Part shown: piece by piece, positions 17,379 to 27,532 of the stretch
How the letters are laid out: each line of letters starts with the position of its first letter
How positions within the stretch are numbered: the stretch's first letter is position 1
Origin: an uncultured Bacteroidales bacterium
GTDB lineage: Bacteria > Bacteroidota > Bacteroidia > Bacteroidales > UBA932
Length of the DNA: 64,000 bases
Assembly (NCBI GenBank): GCA_946185745.1
Contig: CAMHKQ010000002.1
Span: 46,093 to 110,092, forward strand
Reading direction: 5' to 3'
Notes under the pieces: generated by a model
What the model was told of the DNA's origin: nothing
Databases searched by the model: none
The model's input: only the letters and a program-made list of their open reading frames with translations
Translations under genes and position numbers: made by a program

Positions 17379-18986
17379 TTATTGGGAAACGGGGTCGTCA
17401 TAGAACCGCTGGAGACGCGCCAGCTCCTTTTTCAGACTGTCCGTGACCGCTTCGGTCCCCGGCTGCCCGTAGATGTTCTTCATCTGGAGAGGGTCGGCTT
17501 CAAGGTCGAAAAGTTCCCATTCGTCGATGTCGTTGTAGAAATGCATGAGCGAATAGCGGGCGGTGCGCACCCCGTAATGCCTGCGCACGCTGTGCTCTGC
17601 GGGGTATTCGTAGTAGTGGTAGTAGAGCGATTTCCGCCAGTTTTCCGGCGCCGTCCCTTCCAGCAGCGGGAGATAGCTTTCTCCCTGGATGTCATCTGGA
17701 ACGGGGAGGCCCGCCAGGTCGAGGAAGGAGGGACCGTGGTCGATGTTCTGCACGAACCCGGCAATGTCGCCTGTGCGATGGGGAAGATCGTCGGGCGGCC
17801 GGACCACCAGCGGGGTGCGGAAACTCTCCTCATACATGAAACGCTTGTCGAAATAGCCGTGCTCTCCCATGAAGAAACCCTGGTCGGAAGTGTAGATGAC
17901 AAGGGTGTTGCGCAGCAGACCGCGGTCGCGGAGGTAATCGTACACCCTTCCGACGTTGCGGTCTACGGAATGGATTACCCTGCAGTAGTCGCGCATGTAC
18001 TGCTGGTATTTCCACTCCGCAAGGGCCTTTCCGCTCAGCCCGGCCTTCTTGAAATCCTTGATTATCGGACCGTAATGAGCGTCCCATGCCGCCTGCTGGG
18101 CCCGGTTCATGTGCCCCGGAACGCTGTCCGAACCGACCGGAAGATACATCTCGTAGCCCCAGCTTTCGAGTTCCGGATTCTCAGGGGTGTGGATTTGCCT
18201 TTCGGGATCGGCCATCTTGAGGTCATAGACAAGGTTCATGTCCTTGATTATGCTCATTTCCTGAAGCCCCGCCGCCTCCCTTCCGGAATAGTCGTCATAG
18301 AAAGTCTCCGGCATGGGGAAAGTCGTGTCGGAGAAGAGGTCAAGGTCCTGCACATCCGGCATCCAGGTGCGGTGAGGGGCCTTGTAGTGCAGATAAAGGC
18401 AGAATGGCTTGGAAGAGTCGCGGCCGCTTTCCAGCCAATCCAGGGCCAGGTCGGTGGTGATGTCGGTGCTGTAGCCGTAGCGCACCAGGGTGTCTCCGTT
18501 CTGCACGAAAGTGGGGTTGTAGTAGGTTCCCTGGCCGATGAGGATGTCCCACCAGTCGAAACCGGTGGGCTCGCTGACCAGGTGCCATTTTCCTATCATG
18601 GCGGTTTCGTATCCACCCTCCTGGAGGAGTTTCGGGATGGTCTGCTGGCTGCCGTCGAAGATTCCGTGTTCGTTGTTGGTGAACCCGTTCTTGTGGCTGT
18701 GCTTTCCGGTGAGCAGACAGGCCCTCGAAGGGCCGCTCAGCGAGTTGGCCACGAAGCTGTTGGTGAAGCGGCAGCCCTCGGAGGCAAGGCGGTCGATATT
18801 TGGCGTCTCCATGTAGCGGCCGTCGTACGCGCTCACCGTCTGGTACGAGTGGTCGTCGCACATTATGTAGACTATGTTGAACCTCTTTCCGTCCGCGGCG
18901 CGGCGCACCTGGTTCCGTTTGCAGGAGGTGGGAAGCAGGGTGCCCGCAAGGGCGGCGGTTCCCGTAATGGCGTACAGCAGTTTCAT
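17379..18986 (-). CDS. Ser-type arylsulfatase-family (S1) sulfatase lipoprotein
   Basis: 535 residues with a lipoprotein-like signal (LLPTSC). N-terminal metal site YIMCDDHS, then the formylglycine motif S-G-P-S-R at residues 84-88 followed by ACLLTGKHSH. It is the serine variant, which needs a radical SAM sulfatase-maturating enzyme not encoded here. GKWHL, YKAPH and YTSDQGFFMGEHG are further S1 signatures. It probably removes sulfate from a host or plant glycan in the periplasm. N-acetylglucosamine-6-sulfatase-like specificity is a guess. Its ATG overlaps the mfd stop by four bases (ATGA), an odd partner for a glycan enzyme, and no SusC/SusD pair is near. Confidence 0.9.
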   Translation of the reverse strand: MKLLYAITGTAALAGTLLPTSCKRNQVRRAADGKRFNIVYIMCDDHSYQTVSAYDGRYMETPNIDRLASEGCRFTNSFVANSLSGPSRACLLTGKHSHKNGFTNNEHGIFDGSQQTIPKLLQEGGYETAMIGKWHLVSEPTGFDWWDILIGQGTYYNPTFVQNGDTLVRYGYSTDITTDLALDWLESGRDSSKPFCLYLHYKAPHRTWMPDVQDLDLFSDTTFPMPETFYDDYSGREAAGLQEMSIIKDMNLVYDLKMADPERQIHTPENPELESWGYEMYLPVGSDSVPGHMNRAQQAAWDAHYGPIIKDFKKAGLSGKALAEWKYQQYMRDYCRVIHSVDRNVGRVYDYLRDRGLLRNTLVIYTSDQGFFMGEHGYFDKRFMYEESFRTPLVVRPPDDLPHRTGDIAGFVQNIDHGPSFLDLAGLPVPDDIQGESYLPLLEGTAPENWRKSLYYHYYEYPAEHSVRRHYGVRTARYSLMHFYNDIDEWELFDLEADPLQMKNIYGQPGTEAVTDSLKKELARLQRFYDDPVSQ

Positions 18987-21900
18987 TTCAGTTTACTCAG
19001 AAGGGCGTAAGATTCCCGCAGGCTTTCAATGCCGTGGGCGACAAGCTTGAGGCGGTTGTCCGTCTGCTTGAGCGCGAACGGCGGGGACACTTTCTTCATG
19101 ATGCCCGCGAACACACTGGAAGAGTAATAGGACGACCTCGGGTCGGACACGAAGAAACAGATGAGCATCCCGTTCCGGAAGATTATCTTCTCGAAGCCGA
19201 GGGACGAGCCCAGGTTGCGTATCCTCACCACGTCGAACAGGTTGGCAAGCTCTTCGGGCACGGGGCCGAAGCGGTCCGCGATGATGGAAGCGTAATGTTC
19301 CAGTTCCTTCTCCGAAGTGCTGGAGTCGAGTTGCTTGTAGATGCGTATCTTTTCGGCCTGGACGTTTATGTAGTCGTCGGGGATGAGCGCCACCTGGTCG
19401 GTTTCGATGGAGCATTCATCCACATAGGCGCCTTTCGAGCCCCGGGTTACGGTCGATCCCGTCTCCACTCCCAGTTCTTCCATGGCCTCCTCCAGTATCT
19501 TCTGGTAGGTTTCATACCCCATTTCGGTGATAAAGCCGCTCTGTTCCGCGCCCAGCAGATTGCCCGCGCCGCGGATGTCGAGGTCCTGCATGGCGATGTT
19601 GAATCCGCTTCCGAGATCGCTGAATTCCTCTATTGCGCGCAGCCTCCGGCGGGCGTCGTCGGTGATGCTCACCAGCGGCGGGACTATCAGGTAGCAGAAG
19701 GCCTTGCGGTTGCTCCTGCCCACCCTGCCGCGAAGCTGGTGCAGGTCGCTCAGGCCTATGTTCTGCGCCTGGTTGATGATGATGGTGTTGGCGTTGGGGA
19801 TGTCCAGGCCGTTCTCGATAATTGTGGTGCACAGGAGCAGGTCGGAATCGCCCCTGATGAACCCGAGTATCTTGTTTTCCAGCTCTTCCGCCTTCATCTG
19901 GCCGTGGGCGACGCAGATGCGCATGTCCGGCACCACGCGGTGAAGGATTTCTTCTATCGCGGGGAGTTCTTCCACCTTGTTGTGCAGGAAGAAGACCTGC
20001 CCCTGGCGGTTGAGTTCGTAGTTGATGATGCTGCGTATCTCGTCTTCGCTGAACAGGATGATTTCGGTCTGGATGGGGATGCGGTTCGGCGGGGGAGTCT
20101 GGATAATGGACAGGTCGCGCGCTCCCAGCAGGCTGAACTGCAAGGTCCTGGGTATGGGGGTGGCGGTGAGGGTGAGGGTATCCACGTTGGCCCTCAGCTG
20201 GCGGAGTTTCTCCTTGGCGGCGACGCCGAACTTCTGCTCTTCATCTATCACCAGCAGCCCCAGGTCCTTGAATTTGAAGGAGGGGTTGAGCAGTTTGTGA
20301 GTGCCTATGATGATGTCGGTCTGCCCCGATTCCAGCCTTTCCCTGATTGCGGAGATTTCCTTTGCCGTCTTGAGGCGGCTGACGAATTCTATGCTGCAGG
20401 GGAAGCCTTTCAGCCTGTCTACAAAGGTGTTATAATGCTGGAGAGCCAGGATGGTGGTGGGAACCAGCACTGCGACCTGCTTGCTGTCGCTGACGGCCTT
20501 GAAGGCCGCCCTGATGGCGATTTCCGTCTTTCCGAAGCCCACGTCGCCGCAAATCAGGCGGTCCATGGGGAAGTTCTCCTCCATGTCGCGCTTTACCGCA
20601 CGGGTGGCGGTTTCCTGGTCGGGAGTGTCCTCGTACATGAACGAAGATTCGAGTTCCTCCTGCATGTAGGTGTCTCCGGAGAAGGCGAAGCCCTTCGTGG
20701 CCTTGCGTTTTGCATACAGCCTGATGAGGTCTTTGGCGATGTCCTTTACCTTGCTCTTGGCGCTGCTCTTAAGGTTCGACCAGGTCTTGCCTCCGAGTTT
20801 GTTGATTTTCGGCGGCTCGCCTCCGGCGGAGCGGAAGCGCGATATTTTATTGATGGCATGGACGTTCACGAACACCACGTCGCCGTCGCGGTAGAGGATT
20901 TTCACCACTTCTTTGGCGCGGCCCTTGTCGTCGTACATCTTCACCAGACCGCCGAACACCCCCACGCCGTGGTCGATATGAACCACATAATCGCCTATAT
21001 TGAAGGCATTCAAGTCATTGAGAGTCAGCTGCTCCGTCTTTTCCACGCTGCGGCGCATGCGCACCCTGTGGAAACGGTCGAATATCTCGTGGTCGGTGTA
21101 GCAGCAAATCTTGTCTTCCGCATCGATGAAGCCGGCGTGGATGTTCTTCCCCTTGACGAATTCGGGCAGCACGCCGCCGTCCATGGAGAGGATGCTCTTC
21201 ACCCTTTCGAGCTGGCTTTCCTTCTCGCCGAAGATATACACCCTGTAGTTGTTTTCGATACGGGTGCGGATGTCGCCGGAAAGGAGGTCGAAGTTCTTGT
21301 TGAAGGAAGGCTGCGGGGAGATATTGAAGGCCACCGTCGGTTTGTCGCGGTCTTCCAGGGGAACATCGGTATATACCCTTTTGAAGGGCATGAGGGCTGC
21401 GAAGAAGCCCCTGTCTTTATAGACGTCGGAGGAGTCGAGCCAGACAAGGGTTTTAGCCGGAAGGATTTCCGTTATGCTCCTGCCGTTTTCATTGTCTTCC
21501 GCCAGCAGATTCGACACCACTCCCACCTTTTCCACTTCCTCCCTGGACATCTGGGTATTGGGGTCGAATATCTTTATTTCCTCCACTTCATCTCCCCAGA
21601 AGGATACCCTGTAAGGTTCGTTGTTGGCGTAGGAGAAGATGTCGATAAGGGATCCGCGGACCGCGAACTGCCCCGGCGCGCTTACGAAATCCACCCTTTC
21701 GAAGCCTTCCTTTCCCAGCGCGCCAATGATGGTGTCGAACTTTATTTCCTGCCCTTTGGAGATGGTGAGCACCGCTCCCTTCATCTGCCGCGAGGATGGG
21801 ATGAGTTCTTCGATGGCGTCGGGATAGGTCACTATGAACAGGAGATCCCCCCTGTTTTCCATCATCTTCTGGAGGGCGGCTGTGCGCTGGACTCCGAGGG

Positions 21901-22162
21901 TGCTCTTGTAGTTGCTTCTTTCAATCCCCTTTCCTGAATTAGGCAGGAAGAAAACCCTGTCTCCTTCCACCAGATTGTAAAGGTCGGCGGCGCAGTATTC
22001 GGCGCTTTCGCGGTCTGGAAGGACTATGAAGTTGAGGCCTTTGCTCACTACCTGGCTCACCACGAACCACCTCGCGCTCAGATACAGGCCTTCACAGAAT
22101 ATTTCGCTTTCGCGGGATATCCTGTCTTTAAGGGCAGCGCATGTTTTTGAAGATATCAACAT
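18983..22162 (-). CDS. mfd: Transcription-repair coupling factor
   Basis: 1059 residues, near the family's usual length. The product removes RNA polymerase stalled at DNA damage and recruits UvrA. Domains in order: a UvrB-homology region to about residue 300; the RNA-polymerase interaction domain (IGDYVVHIDHGVGVFGGL) near 390-450; the RecG-like helicase with GDVGFGKTEIAIRAA (Walker A), DEEQKFGV (DEEQ box), LTATPIPRTL and QLRGRVGRS; and the C-terminal D7 TRCF domain. The start is clear, as MLISSKTCAAL follows an AT-rich intergenic region. The sulfatase gene is translationally coupled downstream. Confidence 0.97.
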   Translation of the reverse strand: MLISSKTCAALKDRISRESEIFCEGLYLSARWFVVSQVVSKGLNFIVLPDRESAEYCAADLYNLVEGDRVFFLPNSGKGIERSNYKSTLGVQRTAALQKMMENRGDLLFIVTYPDAIEELIPSSRQMKGAVLTISKGQEIKFDTIIGALGKEGFERVDFVSAPGQFAVRGSLIDIFSYANNEPYRVSFWGDEVEEIKIFDPNTQMSREEVEKVGVVSNLLAEDNENGRSITEILPAKTLVWLDSSDVYKDRGFFAALMPFKRVYTDVPLEDRDKPTVAFNISPQPSFNKNFDLLSGDIRTRIENNYRVYIFGEKESQLERVKSILSMDGGVLPEFVKGKNIHAGFIDAEDKICCYTDHEIFDRFHRVRMRRSVEKTEQLTLNDLNAFNIGDYVVHIDHGVGVFGGLVKMYDDKGRAKEVVKILYRDGDVVFVNVHAINKISRFRSAGGEPPKINKLGGKTWSNLKSSAKSKVKDIAKDLIRLYAKRKATKGFAFSGDTYMQEELESSFMYEDTPDQETATRAVKRDMEENFPMDRLICGDVGFGKTEIAIRAAFKAVSDSKQVAVLVPTTILALQHYNTFVDRLKGFPCSIEFVSRLKTAKEISAIRERLESGQTDIIIGTHKLLNPSFKFKDLGLLVIDEEQKFGVAAKEKLRQLRANVDTLTLTATPIPRTLQFSLLGARDLSIIQTPPPNRIPIQTEIILFSEDEIRSIINYELNRQGQVFFLHNKVEELPAIEEILHRVVPDMRICVAHGQMKAEELENKILGFIRGDSDLLLCTTIIENGLDIPNANTIIINQAQNIGLSDLHQLRGRVGRSNRKAFCYLIVPPLVSITDDARRRLRAIEEFSDLGSGFNIAMQDLDIRGAGNLLGAEQSGFITEMGYETYQKILEEAMEELGVETGSTVTRGSKGAYVDECSIETDQVALIPDDYINVQAEKIRIYKQLDSSTSEKELEHYASIIADRFGPVPEELANLFDVVRIRNLGSSLGFEKIIFRNGMLICFFVSDPRSSYYSSSVFAGIMKKVSPPFALKQTDNRLKLVAHGIESLRESYALLSKLK

Positions 22163-22409
22163 CTGCCTTGTTTAATCAGTTTATAAACTGTTGATAACTC
22201 TGTTTATAACCGCATTGAAAAAATGAAGGATAAATCTTCAACCTGTTTTCAAACTGTCCCAAACTGTTTAATCAACACTTTATTAAACTATTATATTATT
22301 GATTATGAATGGTTTAAAATAAGATATCAACAAATTGACAACCATAACATAATCATCATATTAAAAATAAAAGAACTATATTTGTATTTGTTATATTTAC
22401 TGCCCTCTT
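22150..22409. other. AT-rich gap with DnaA-box-like cluster, candidate oriC
   Basis: This is the longest gene-free stretch of the window and much richer in A+T than its surroundings. It contains DnaA-box-like 9-mers: ATATCAACA at 22153-22161 and 22324-22332, TGTTGATAA at 22189-22197, TGTTTATAA at 22201-22209 (three bases after the previous one, same direction), TAATCAACA at 22269-22277 and TTATAAACT at 22181-22189. None is the strict TTATCCACA. Three AAACTGT copies lie at 22185, 22251 and 22261. The flanking genes mfd and ruvB point away. A parS-like site lies 8 kb to the right. Origin function is inference. Confidence 0.42.
22377..22384 (+). promoter_or_regulatory. -7 element TATATTTG upstream of ruvB
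   Basis: Exact TAnnTTTG match, 25 bases before the ATG at 22410. A second near match, TATATTTA, lies at 22392-22399. No TTG at standard spacing. Confidence 0.5.
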
Positions 22410-23426
22410 ATGACGGACTTCAACCCACGCGATACAGCCGACAGCAAAGATAAGGAATTGGACGGAATAATCCGCCCGCAGGAACTCGGGGATTTCACCG
22501 GCCAGAGAGAAATCGTGGAAAATCTGCGCGTCTACATCCAGGCCGCCCGTCTCCGCGGAGAGAGTCTGGACCACACCCTTTTTCACGGCCCTCCGGGTCT
22601 GGGAAAGACCACCCTGGCCCATATCATCGCGAACGAAATGGGGGTGAATATGAAGATTACCTCCGGTCCCGTGCTGGACAAGCCGGGTGATCTCGCCGGT
22701 CTTCTCACCTCGCTCGAGGAGGGGGATGTCCTCTTCATCGACGAAATCCACCGTCTTTCCCCCGAAGTGGAGGAATATCTCTATTCGGCCATGGAAGATT
22801 ATGTCATCGACATTATGATAGACAAGGGGCCGGGCGCAAGGTCGGTGCGAATTAACCTTTCTCCTTTTACCCTGGTGGGGGCCACGACGCGTAAGGGTCT
22901 GCTCACGGCTCCGCTCAGGGCCCGTTTCGGGATAGACTGCGCCCTGGAGTACTACGACGCTTCCGATCTGCTGAACATAGTGAAGAGGAGCGCCGGCATC
23001 CTGAATATTGAAATTTCTGACGATGCGGCCAGGGAGATAGCCCTGCGTTCGCGCGGAACTCCCCGAATCTCCAATGCGCTGCTCCGCCGCGTGAGGGACT
23101 TCGCCCAGGTTATGGGGAATGGAAAAATAGACCTCAAAATAACCAAATACGCCCTGGACAAGCTCCATATAGATGTAAGGGGGCTCGATGCCATAGACAA
23201 CCGCATCCTGGATACTATCATAAATAAGTTCAAGGGAGGCCCGGTGGGGGCTAATACCATCGCCACTGCAATAGGTGAGGATCAGGGGACTTTCGAGGAG
23301 GTGTACGAGCCTTTCCTTATAAAGGAGGGGTATATCCTGCGTACCCAGCGGGGAAGAATAGCTACCGACAAGGCCTACCAGCATATGGGTATAGTAAAAG
23401 GGGAAAAGGAAGAAACTCTTTTCTAA
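22410..23426 (+). CDS. ruvB: Holliday junction branch migration helicase RuvB
   Basis: 338 residues, full length. AAA+ motor that drives branch migration with RuvA. Walker [13 protein letters not shown] near residue 60, Walker [10 protein letters not shown], sensor motif [20 protein letters not shown] and the C-terminal winged helix ending [12 protein letters not shown] are all visible. ruvA is in the same window but 7.3 kb away on the other strand (30722-31315), so the two are not an operon here. Confidence 0.98.
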   Translation: MTDFNPRDTADSKDKELDGIIRPQELGDFTGQREIVENLRVYIQAARLRGESLDHTLFHGPPGLGKTTLAHIIANEMGVNMKITSGPVLDKPGDLAGLLTSLEEGDVLFIDEIHRLSPEVEEYLYSAMEDYVIDIMIDKGPGARSVRINLSPFTLVGATTRKGLLTAPLRARFGIDCALEYYDASDLLNIVKRSAGILNIEISDDAAREIALRSRGTPRISNALLRRVRDFAQVMGNGKIDLKITKYALDKLHIDVRGLDAIDNRILDTIINKFKGGPVGANTIATAIGEDQGTFEEVYEPFLIKEGYILRTQRGRIATDKAYQHMGIVKGEKEETLF

Positions 23427-23483
23427 CTTTTGGCTTTGTCGGAAATAATAGGTAAATTGCAAGTTGATAATACTAAACATAAT

Positions 23484-25433
23484 ATGGCAGATTCCAAACT
23501 CATCTCAAAGATTCCTGACGGTCCGCTGGAGCAAAAATGGACCAGGCGCAAGTCAGAAATTCATCTGGTAAGCCCCAACAACAAGAGAAAGCTCGAGATT
23601 ATTGTAGTGGGAACCGGTCTTGGCGGCGCATCTGCAGCCGCTTCTCTGGGTGAACTCGGCTACAATGTCAAAGTGTTCTGTATCAGCGACTCTCCCAGGC
23701 GCGCGCACTCCATTGCCGCACAGGGAGGTATAAATGCCGCCAAGAATTACCAGAATGACAACGATTCCGTTTACAGGCTTTTCTATGACACCATCAAGGG
23801 TGGTGACTACCGCGCCCGCGAGGCCAATGTGTACCGCCTTGCAGAGGTCAGCAATGCCATCATAGACCAGTGCGTGGCCCAGGGAATCCCGTTTGCCCGC
23901 GAATATGGCGGATATCTGGCCAACCGTTCTTTTGGCGGAGTGCAGGTGAGCCGCACTTTCTACGCCCGCGGCCAAACCGGACAGCAGCTTCTTCTGGGGG
24001 CATATGCCGCCCTGAACCGCCAGGTTGCCGCAGGAACGGTAAAGAGTTATCCGCGTCATGAGATGCTGGATCTGGTGGTGATCAACGGTCAGGCAAAGGG
24101 TATAATCACCCGCAACCTGGTCACCGGCCAGCTTGAAAGGTTCGGCGCCCACGCCGTGATAATCGCCACCGGCGGTTATGGAAATGCTTATTTCCTGAGT
24201 ACCAATGCCATGAATTCCAACGGTTCCGCCGCGATGCAGTGCTATCGCAAGGGTGCTTTCTTTGCGAATCCCTGTTTCGCGCAGATCCATCCCACCTGCA
24301 TTCCCGTCCACGGCGAGCAGCAGTGCAAGCTCACTCTCATGAGCGAGAGTCTGCGCAACGACGGCCGCATCTGGGTTCCCAAAAAGAAGGAGGATGTTGA
24401 AAAACTCCGCAACCATACCATCAAGCCTTCGCAGATTCCCGAAGAGGACAGGGATTATTACCTCGAGCGCCGCTACCCGGCCTTCGGAAACCTGGTTCCC
24501 CGCGACGTGGCATCCCGTGCCGCGAAGGAAAGGTGCGATGCCGGTTTCGGCGTGAATGAGACAGGAAAGGCTGTGTTCCTGGATTTCTCCGAGGCTATCA
24601 AAAGGCTTGGCCATCAGAGAGTTGCGGAACGCTACGGCAACCTTTTCGAGATGTACGAGAAGATTACCGCTTCCGATCCCTGGAAGGAGCCTATGATGAT
24701 CTATCCCGCCATCCACTATACGATGGGAGGTATCTGGGTGGACTATGACCTTCAGACCACCGTTCCCGGGCTTTATGCCATAGGCGAGGCCAATTTCTCC
24801 GACCACGGAGGAAACCGTCTGGGTGCATCGGCCCTTATGCAGGGTCTGGCGGACGGCTATTTCATCGTTCCGGTGACTATCGGTGACTATCTTTCCAAGA
24901 AATTCTCAGAACCCAAGACCGATGTCGGCGCCGCTGAGTTCGACGAGGCCGAAAAGGCCGTGCAGGCCCGCATCGACAGGCTCTTCGCCATCAAGGGTAA
25001 GACTCCGGTTGATGTTATGCACAAGAAGTTGGGCAACATCATGTGGGAATATGTTGGAATGGCCCGCACCGCAGAAGGCCTCAAGAAGGCCATCGAGGAA
25101 ATCAAGGCTCTCCGCGAAGAGTTTTACAAGGACGTCTGCGTGCCCGGTACCCAGTTCGAGTTCAACCAGGAACTCGAGAAAGCCCTGAGGCTGGAAGACT
25201 TCTTCGACATAGGTGAACTCATGGCGAAGGATGCCCTCAACCGCAACGAATCCTGCGGCGGTCATTTCCGCCTGGAAAGCCAGACAGAGGAAGGCGAGGC
25301 CAAGCGTGATGACGAAAACTACATGTATGTCTCCGCCTGGGAGTACAAGGGTGAAGGAAAAGAACCCGAACTCCACAAGGAACCCCTCAAGTATGAGTTC
25401 ATCAAGGTCGCAACCCGTAACTATAAAGACTAG
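23484..25433 (+). CDS. Fumarate reductase/succinate dehydrogenase flavoprotein subunit
   Basis: 649 residues from the ATG at 23484 ([11 protein letters not shown]); in-frame starts further up lack support. FAD-binding [17 protein letters not shown], the His-flavin motif [16 protein letters not shown], the active-site stretch HPTCIPVHG and the C-terminal [12 protein letters not shown] and [14 protein letters not shown] are present. The subunit interconverts fumarate and succinate at the inner membrane, in anaerobic respiration or the succinate pathway. The Fe-S subunit gene follows five bases later. The cytochrome b subunit gene usually found just upstream is absent: only 57 bases separate this gene from ruvB. 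Confidence 0.95.
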   Translation: MADSKLISKIPDGPLEQKWTRRKSEIHLVSPNNKRKLEIIVVGTGLGGASAAASLGELGYNVKVFCISDSPRRAHSIAAQGGINAAKNYQNDNDSVYRLFYDTIKGGDYRAREANVYRLAEVSNAIIDQCVAQGIPFAREYGGYLANRSFGGVQVSRTFYARGQTGQQLLLGAYAALNRQVAAGTVKSYPRHEMLDLVVINGQAKGIITRNLVTGQLERFGAHAVIIATGGYGNAYFLSTNAMNSNGSAAMQCYRKGAFFANPCFAQIHPTCIPVHGEQQCKLTLMSESLRNDGRIWVPKKKEDVEKLRNHTIKPSQIPEEDRDYYLERRYPAFGNLVPRDVASRAAKERCDAGFGVNETGKAVFLDFSEAIKRLGHQRVAERYGNLFEMYEKITASDPWKEPMMIYPAIHYTMGGIWVDYDLQTTVPGLYAIGEANFSDHGGNRLGASALMQGLADGYFIVPVTIGDYLSKKFSEPKTDVGAAEFDEAEKAVQARIDRLFAIKGKTPVDVMHKKLGNIMWEYVGMARTAEGLKKAIEEIKALREEFYKDVCVPGTQFEFNQELEKALRLEDFFDIGELMAKDALNRNESCGGHFRLESQTEEGEAKRDDENYMYVSAWEYKGEGKEPELHKEPLKYEFIKVATRNYKD

Positions 25434-25438
25434 AGATT

Positions 25439-26218
25439 ATGGAATTCAACCTCAAGATATGGCGTCAGAAGAACGCCAAGGCCAAGGGTCATTTCGAGAC
25501 TTATCATATTAGCGGAATTGAGTCCGACGCCTCATTCCTGGAGATGCTCGATATCCTGAATGAACAGCTTATCCGCGAAGGGGCCGATCCCGTTGCCGTG
25601 GAGAAGGGCTGCCAGAGCAGCGGTCCGGTAGCTTTCGACCACGACTGCCGCGAAGGTATCTGCGGTGCCTGTTCCCTCTATATCGACGGCCGCGCCCATG
25701 GTCCCGACGACCATATTACCACCTGCCAGCTGTTCATGAGGCATTTCAAGGATGGCGCCACCATTACGGTAGAGCCTTTCCGCAGCCGCGCATTCCCGGT
25801 TATCAAAGACCTTGTGGTAGACCGCACCGCTTTCGACAAGATACTTCAGGCCGGCGGTTTCATCTCCGTCCGCACAGGTTCGGCGCAGGATGCCAACAAT
25901 ATTCTGATCAGTCACGACGCTGCCGAAAAGAGCATGGATGCCGCTTCGTGCATCGGCTGCGGAGCATGCGTGGCATCTTGCCGTAACGGTTCGGCCATGC
26001 TGTTCGTCGCAGCCCGTGTCAGCTCGCTCGCCCTGCTTCCCCAGGGTAAGGTCGAGGCCAAGAGAAGGGCCGAGAACATGGTGGCCAAAATGGACGAACT
26101 CGGGTTCGGCAACTGCACCAATACAAGGGCCTGCGAACTGGAGTGCCCGAAGGGTGTTTCGGTAGAGCACATAGCCCGTCTGAATAGGGAATTTTTGAAG
26201 GCGCACTTCTCTAATTGA
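25439..26218 (+). CDS. Fumarate reductase/succinate dehydrogenase iron-sulfur subunit
   Basis: 259 residues. The N-terminal [2Fe-2S] ferredoxin domain has [10 protein letters not shown] and a later Cys in TTCQLF. The C-terminal part has [12 protein letters not shown] and [14 protein letters not shown], which bind the [4Fe-4S] and [3Fe-4S] type clusters. It passes electrons between the flavoprotein and, normally, a quinone-binding cytochrome b. It is cotranscribed with the flavoprotein gene (five-base gap) and ends before a strong terminator. Confidence 0.95.
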   Translation: MEFNLKIWRQKNAKAKGHFETYHISGIESDASFLEMLDILNEQLIREGADPVAVEKGCQSSGPVAFDHDCREGICGACSLYIDGRAHGPDDHITTCQLFMRHFKDGATITVEPFRSRAFPVIKDLVVDRTAFDKILQAGGFISVRTGSAQDANNILISHDAAEKSMDAASCIGCGACVASCRNGSAMLFVAARVSSLALLPQGKVEAKRRAENMVAKMDELGFGNCTNTRACELECPKGVSVEHIARLNREFLKAHFSN

Positions 26219-26240
26219 CGGAGCCTTTGAAAGTAGATAG

Positions 26241-26274
26241 AAAAAGGGGTCTGAAACATTTCAGACCCCTTTTT
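26241..26274. terminator. Bidirectional intrinsic terminator after the iron-sulfur subunit
   Basis: A perfect 16-bp stem, AAAAAGGGGTCTGAAA at 26241-26256 against 26259-26274, with a two-base loop and terminal T-run. The hflX stop lies five bases beyond it on the other strand, so it serves both. Confidence 0.92.
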
Positions 26275-26278
26275 CTCC

Positions 26279-27466
26279 CTACCAAAGGAAGTTGTTGAAC
26301 GGGTATCTTCCTGCGTGTATTTCCGCCACCATTTTATAGATGTCGTTCCGGAGTTTAGGAAGGCCTTCCTTGGTGAGTGCGGAGATGAAAATACAGGGGC
26401 TTTTTTCCTGCGCTATCCAGCTTTTCTTGAGGTCTTCGAGGGTGCGGTTTTCCTTGGTCGGAGGCTCGAGTGAAAACTCGTCATACTCTTTATAGGTGTA
26501 GGCGTCCACCTTGTTGAAGACGACATAAACCGGCTTGTTTGCGGCGCCGATTTCGCGGAGCGTATTCTCCACCACTTCCATCTGTTCTTCGAACCCGGGA
26601 TGAGAGATGTCGACCACATGAACGAGGATGTCCGCCTCCCTCACTTCGTCGAGCGTGCTCTTGAAAGCCTCTATCAGTTGGGTGGGAAGTTTGCGGATGA
26701 AACCGACGGTATCGCTCAGGAGGAACGGGACGTTTTCGATGACTACCTTTCTTACCGTCGTGTCGAGCGTTGCGAAAAGTTTGTTCTCGGCGAAGACTTC
26801 GCTTTTTGCGAGCTGGTTCATGAGGGTGCTCTTTCCGGCGTTGGTATATCCGACCAGGGCCAGGCGCACGAGCTGGCCGCGATGGCTCCGCTGCGTGCTC
26901 ATCTGCCGGTCCACTTTGCTAAGCTGTTCTTTAAGCCGGTTGATCCTTTGCTTGACTATTCGACGGTCGGCCTCTATCTGGGTCTCACCCATACCGCCTC
27001 GGGTTCCGCGACCGCCCCTCTGCCTCTCGAGGTGGGTCCACATACCTGCAAGCCTGGGGAGCATGTAGTTGTATTTTGCCAACTCAACCTGCATTTTGGC
27101 GTAGGAACTCTTCGCCCTCTGCGCGAAAATCTCGAGTATCAGGCTTGTGCGGTCTATGACTATGCAGTGTTGCATCAGGCGCTCGATATTGCGCTGCTGC
27201 ATTCCGGTGAGTTCATCGTCGAATATGCAGTACCGGATTTCGTTTTCTTCGCAGTATGCTCCTATTTCCTCCACTTTTCCGCTTCGGATATAGGTGGCCC
27301 CGTCCGGCCTGTCCACCTTTTGTATAAAGGTCTTGTCCCCGATGATTCCGGCCGTTTCGGCCAGAAACTTCAGTTCGTCAAGGTATTCCCTGATCTTCGT
27401 TTCATCGTCGTTCTGCTTGATGATGCCTACGAAGACAGCCTTTTCGTTGATTTGGTTTTCTTCCAT
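26279..27466 (-). CDS. hflX: Ribosome-associated GTPase HflX
   Basis: 395 residues. The N-terminal HflX domain includes the glycine-rich loop GGRGTRGGMGETQIE. The G domain has GYTNAGKSTLMN (G1), DTVGFIRKLP (G3) and NKVDAY (G4). The protein splits stalled 70S ribosomes during stress. It follows tonB in the same direction, but a terminator lies between, so it is probably a separate unit. Confidence 0.96.
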   Translation of the reverse strand: MEENQINEKAVFVGIIKQNDDETKIREYLDELKFLAETAGIIGDKTFIQKVDRPDGATYIRSGKVEEIGAYCEENEIRYCIFDDELTGMQQRNIERLMQHCIVIDRTSLILEIFAQRAKSSYAKMQVELAKYNYMLPRLAGMWTHLERQRGGRGTRGGMGETQIEADRRIVKQRINRLKEQLSKVDRQMSTQRSHRGQLVRLALVGYTNAGKSTLMNQLAKSEVFAENKLFATLDTTVRKVVIENVPFLLSDTVGFIRKLPTQLIEAFKSTLDEVREADILVHVVDISHPGFEEQMEVVENTLREIGAANKPVYVVFNKVDAYTYKEYDEFSLEPPTKENRTLEDLKKSWIAQEKSPCIFISALTKEGLPKLRNDIYKMVAEIHAGRYPFNNFLW

Positions 27467-27478
27467 TAATTAACAAAA

Positions 27479-27513
27479 GAAGCTGACTAAAACGGTGATT
27501 TTTAGTCAGCTTC
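27479..27513 (-). terminator. Intrinsic terminator of tonB
   Basis: A 14-bp stem, GAAGCTGACTAAAA at 27479-27492 against 27500-27513, with a seven-base loop. In the minus direction it is followed by TTTTGTTAATT, fitting the end of the tonB transcript. Confidence 0.8.
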
Positions 27514-27532
27514 CTTTTAAATAAAGATTGTT

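Noticed and set aside
19034..21937. A 967-codon open frame on the plus strand opposite mfd
   Set aside because: Composition is His/Val/Glu-rich without any domain, and it is exactly antisense to a complete mfd with all motifs. Long antisense frames are common in GC-rich genes.
22163..22409. A small protein gene (76 codons from 22223) in the mfd-ruvB gap
   Set aside because: No start context, no recognisable product, and it runs into the ruvB start; low GC alone explains neither coding nor conservation.
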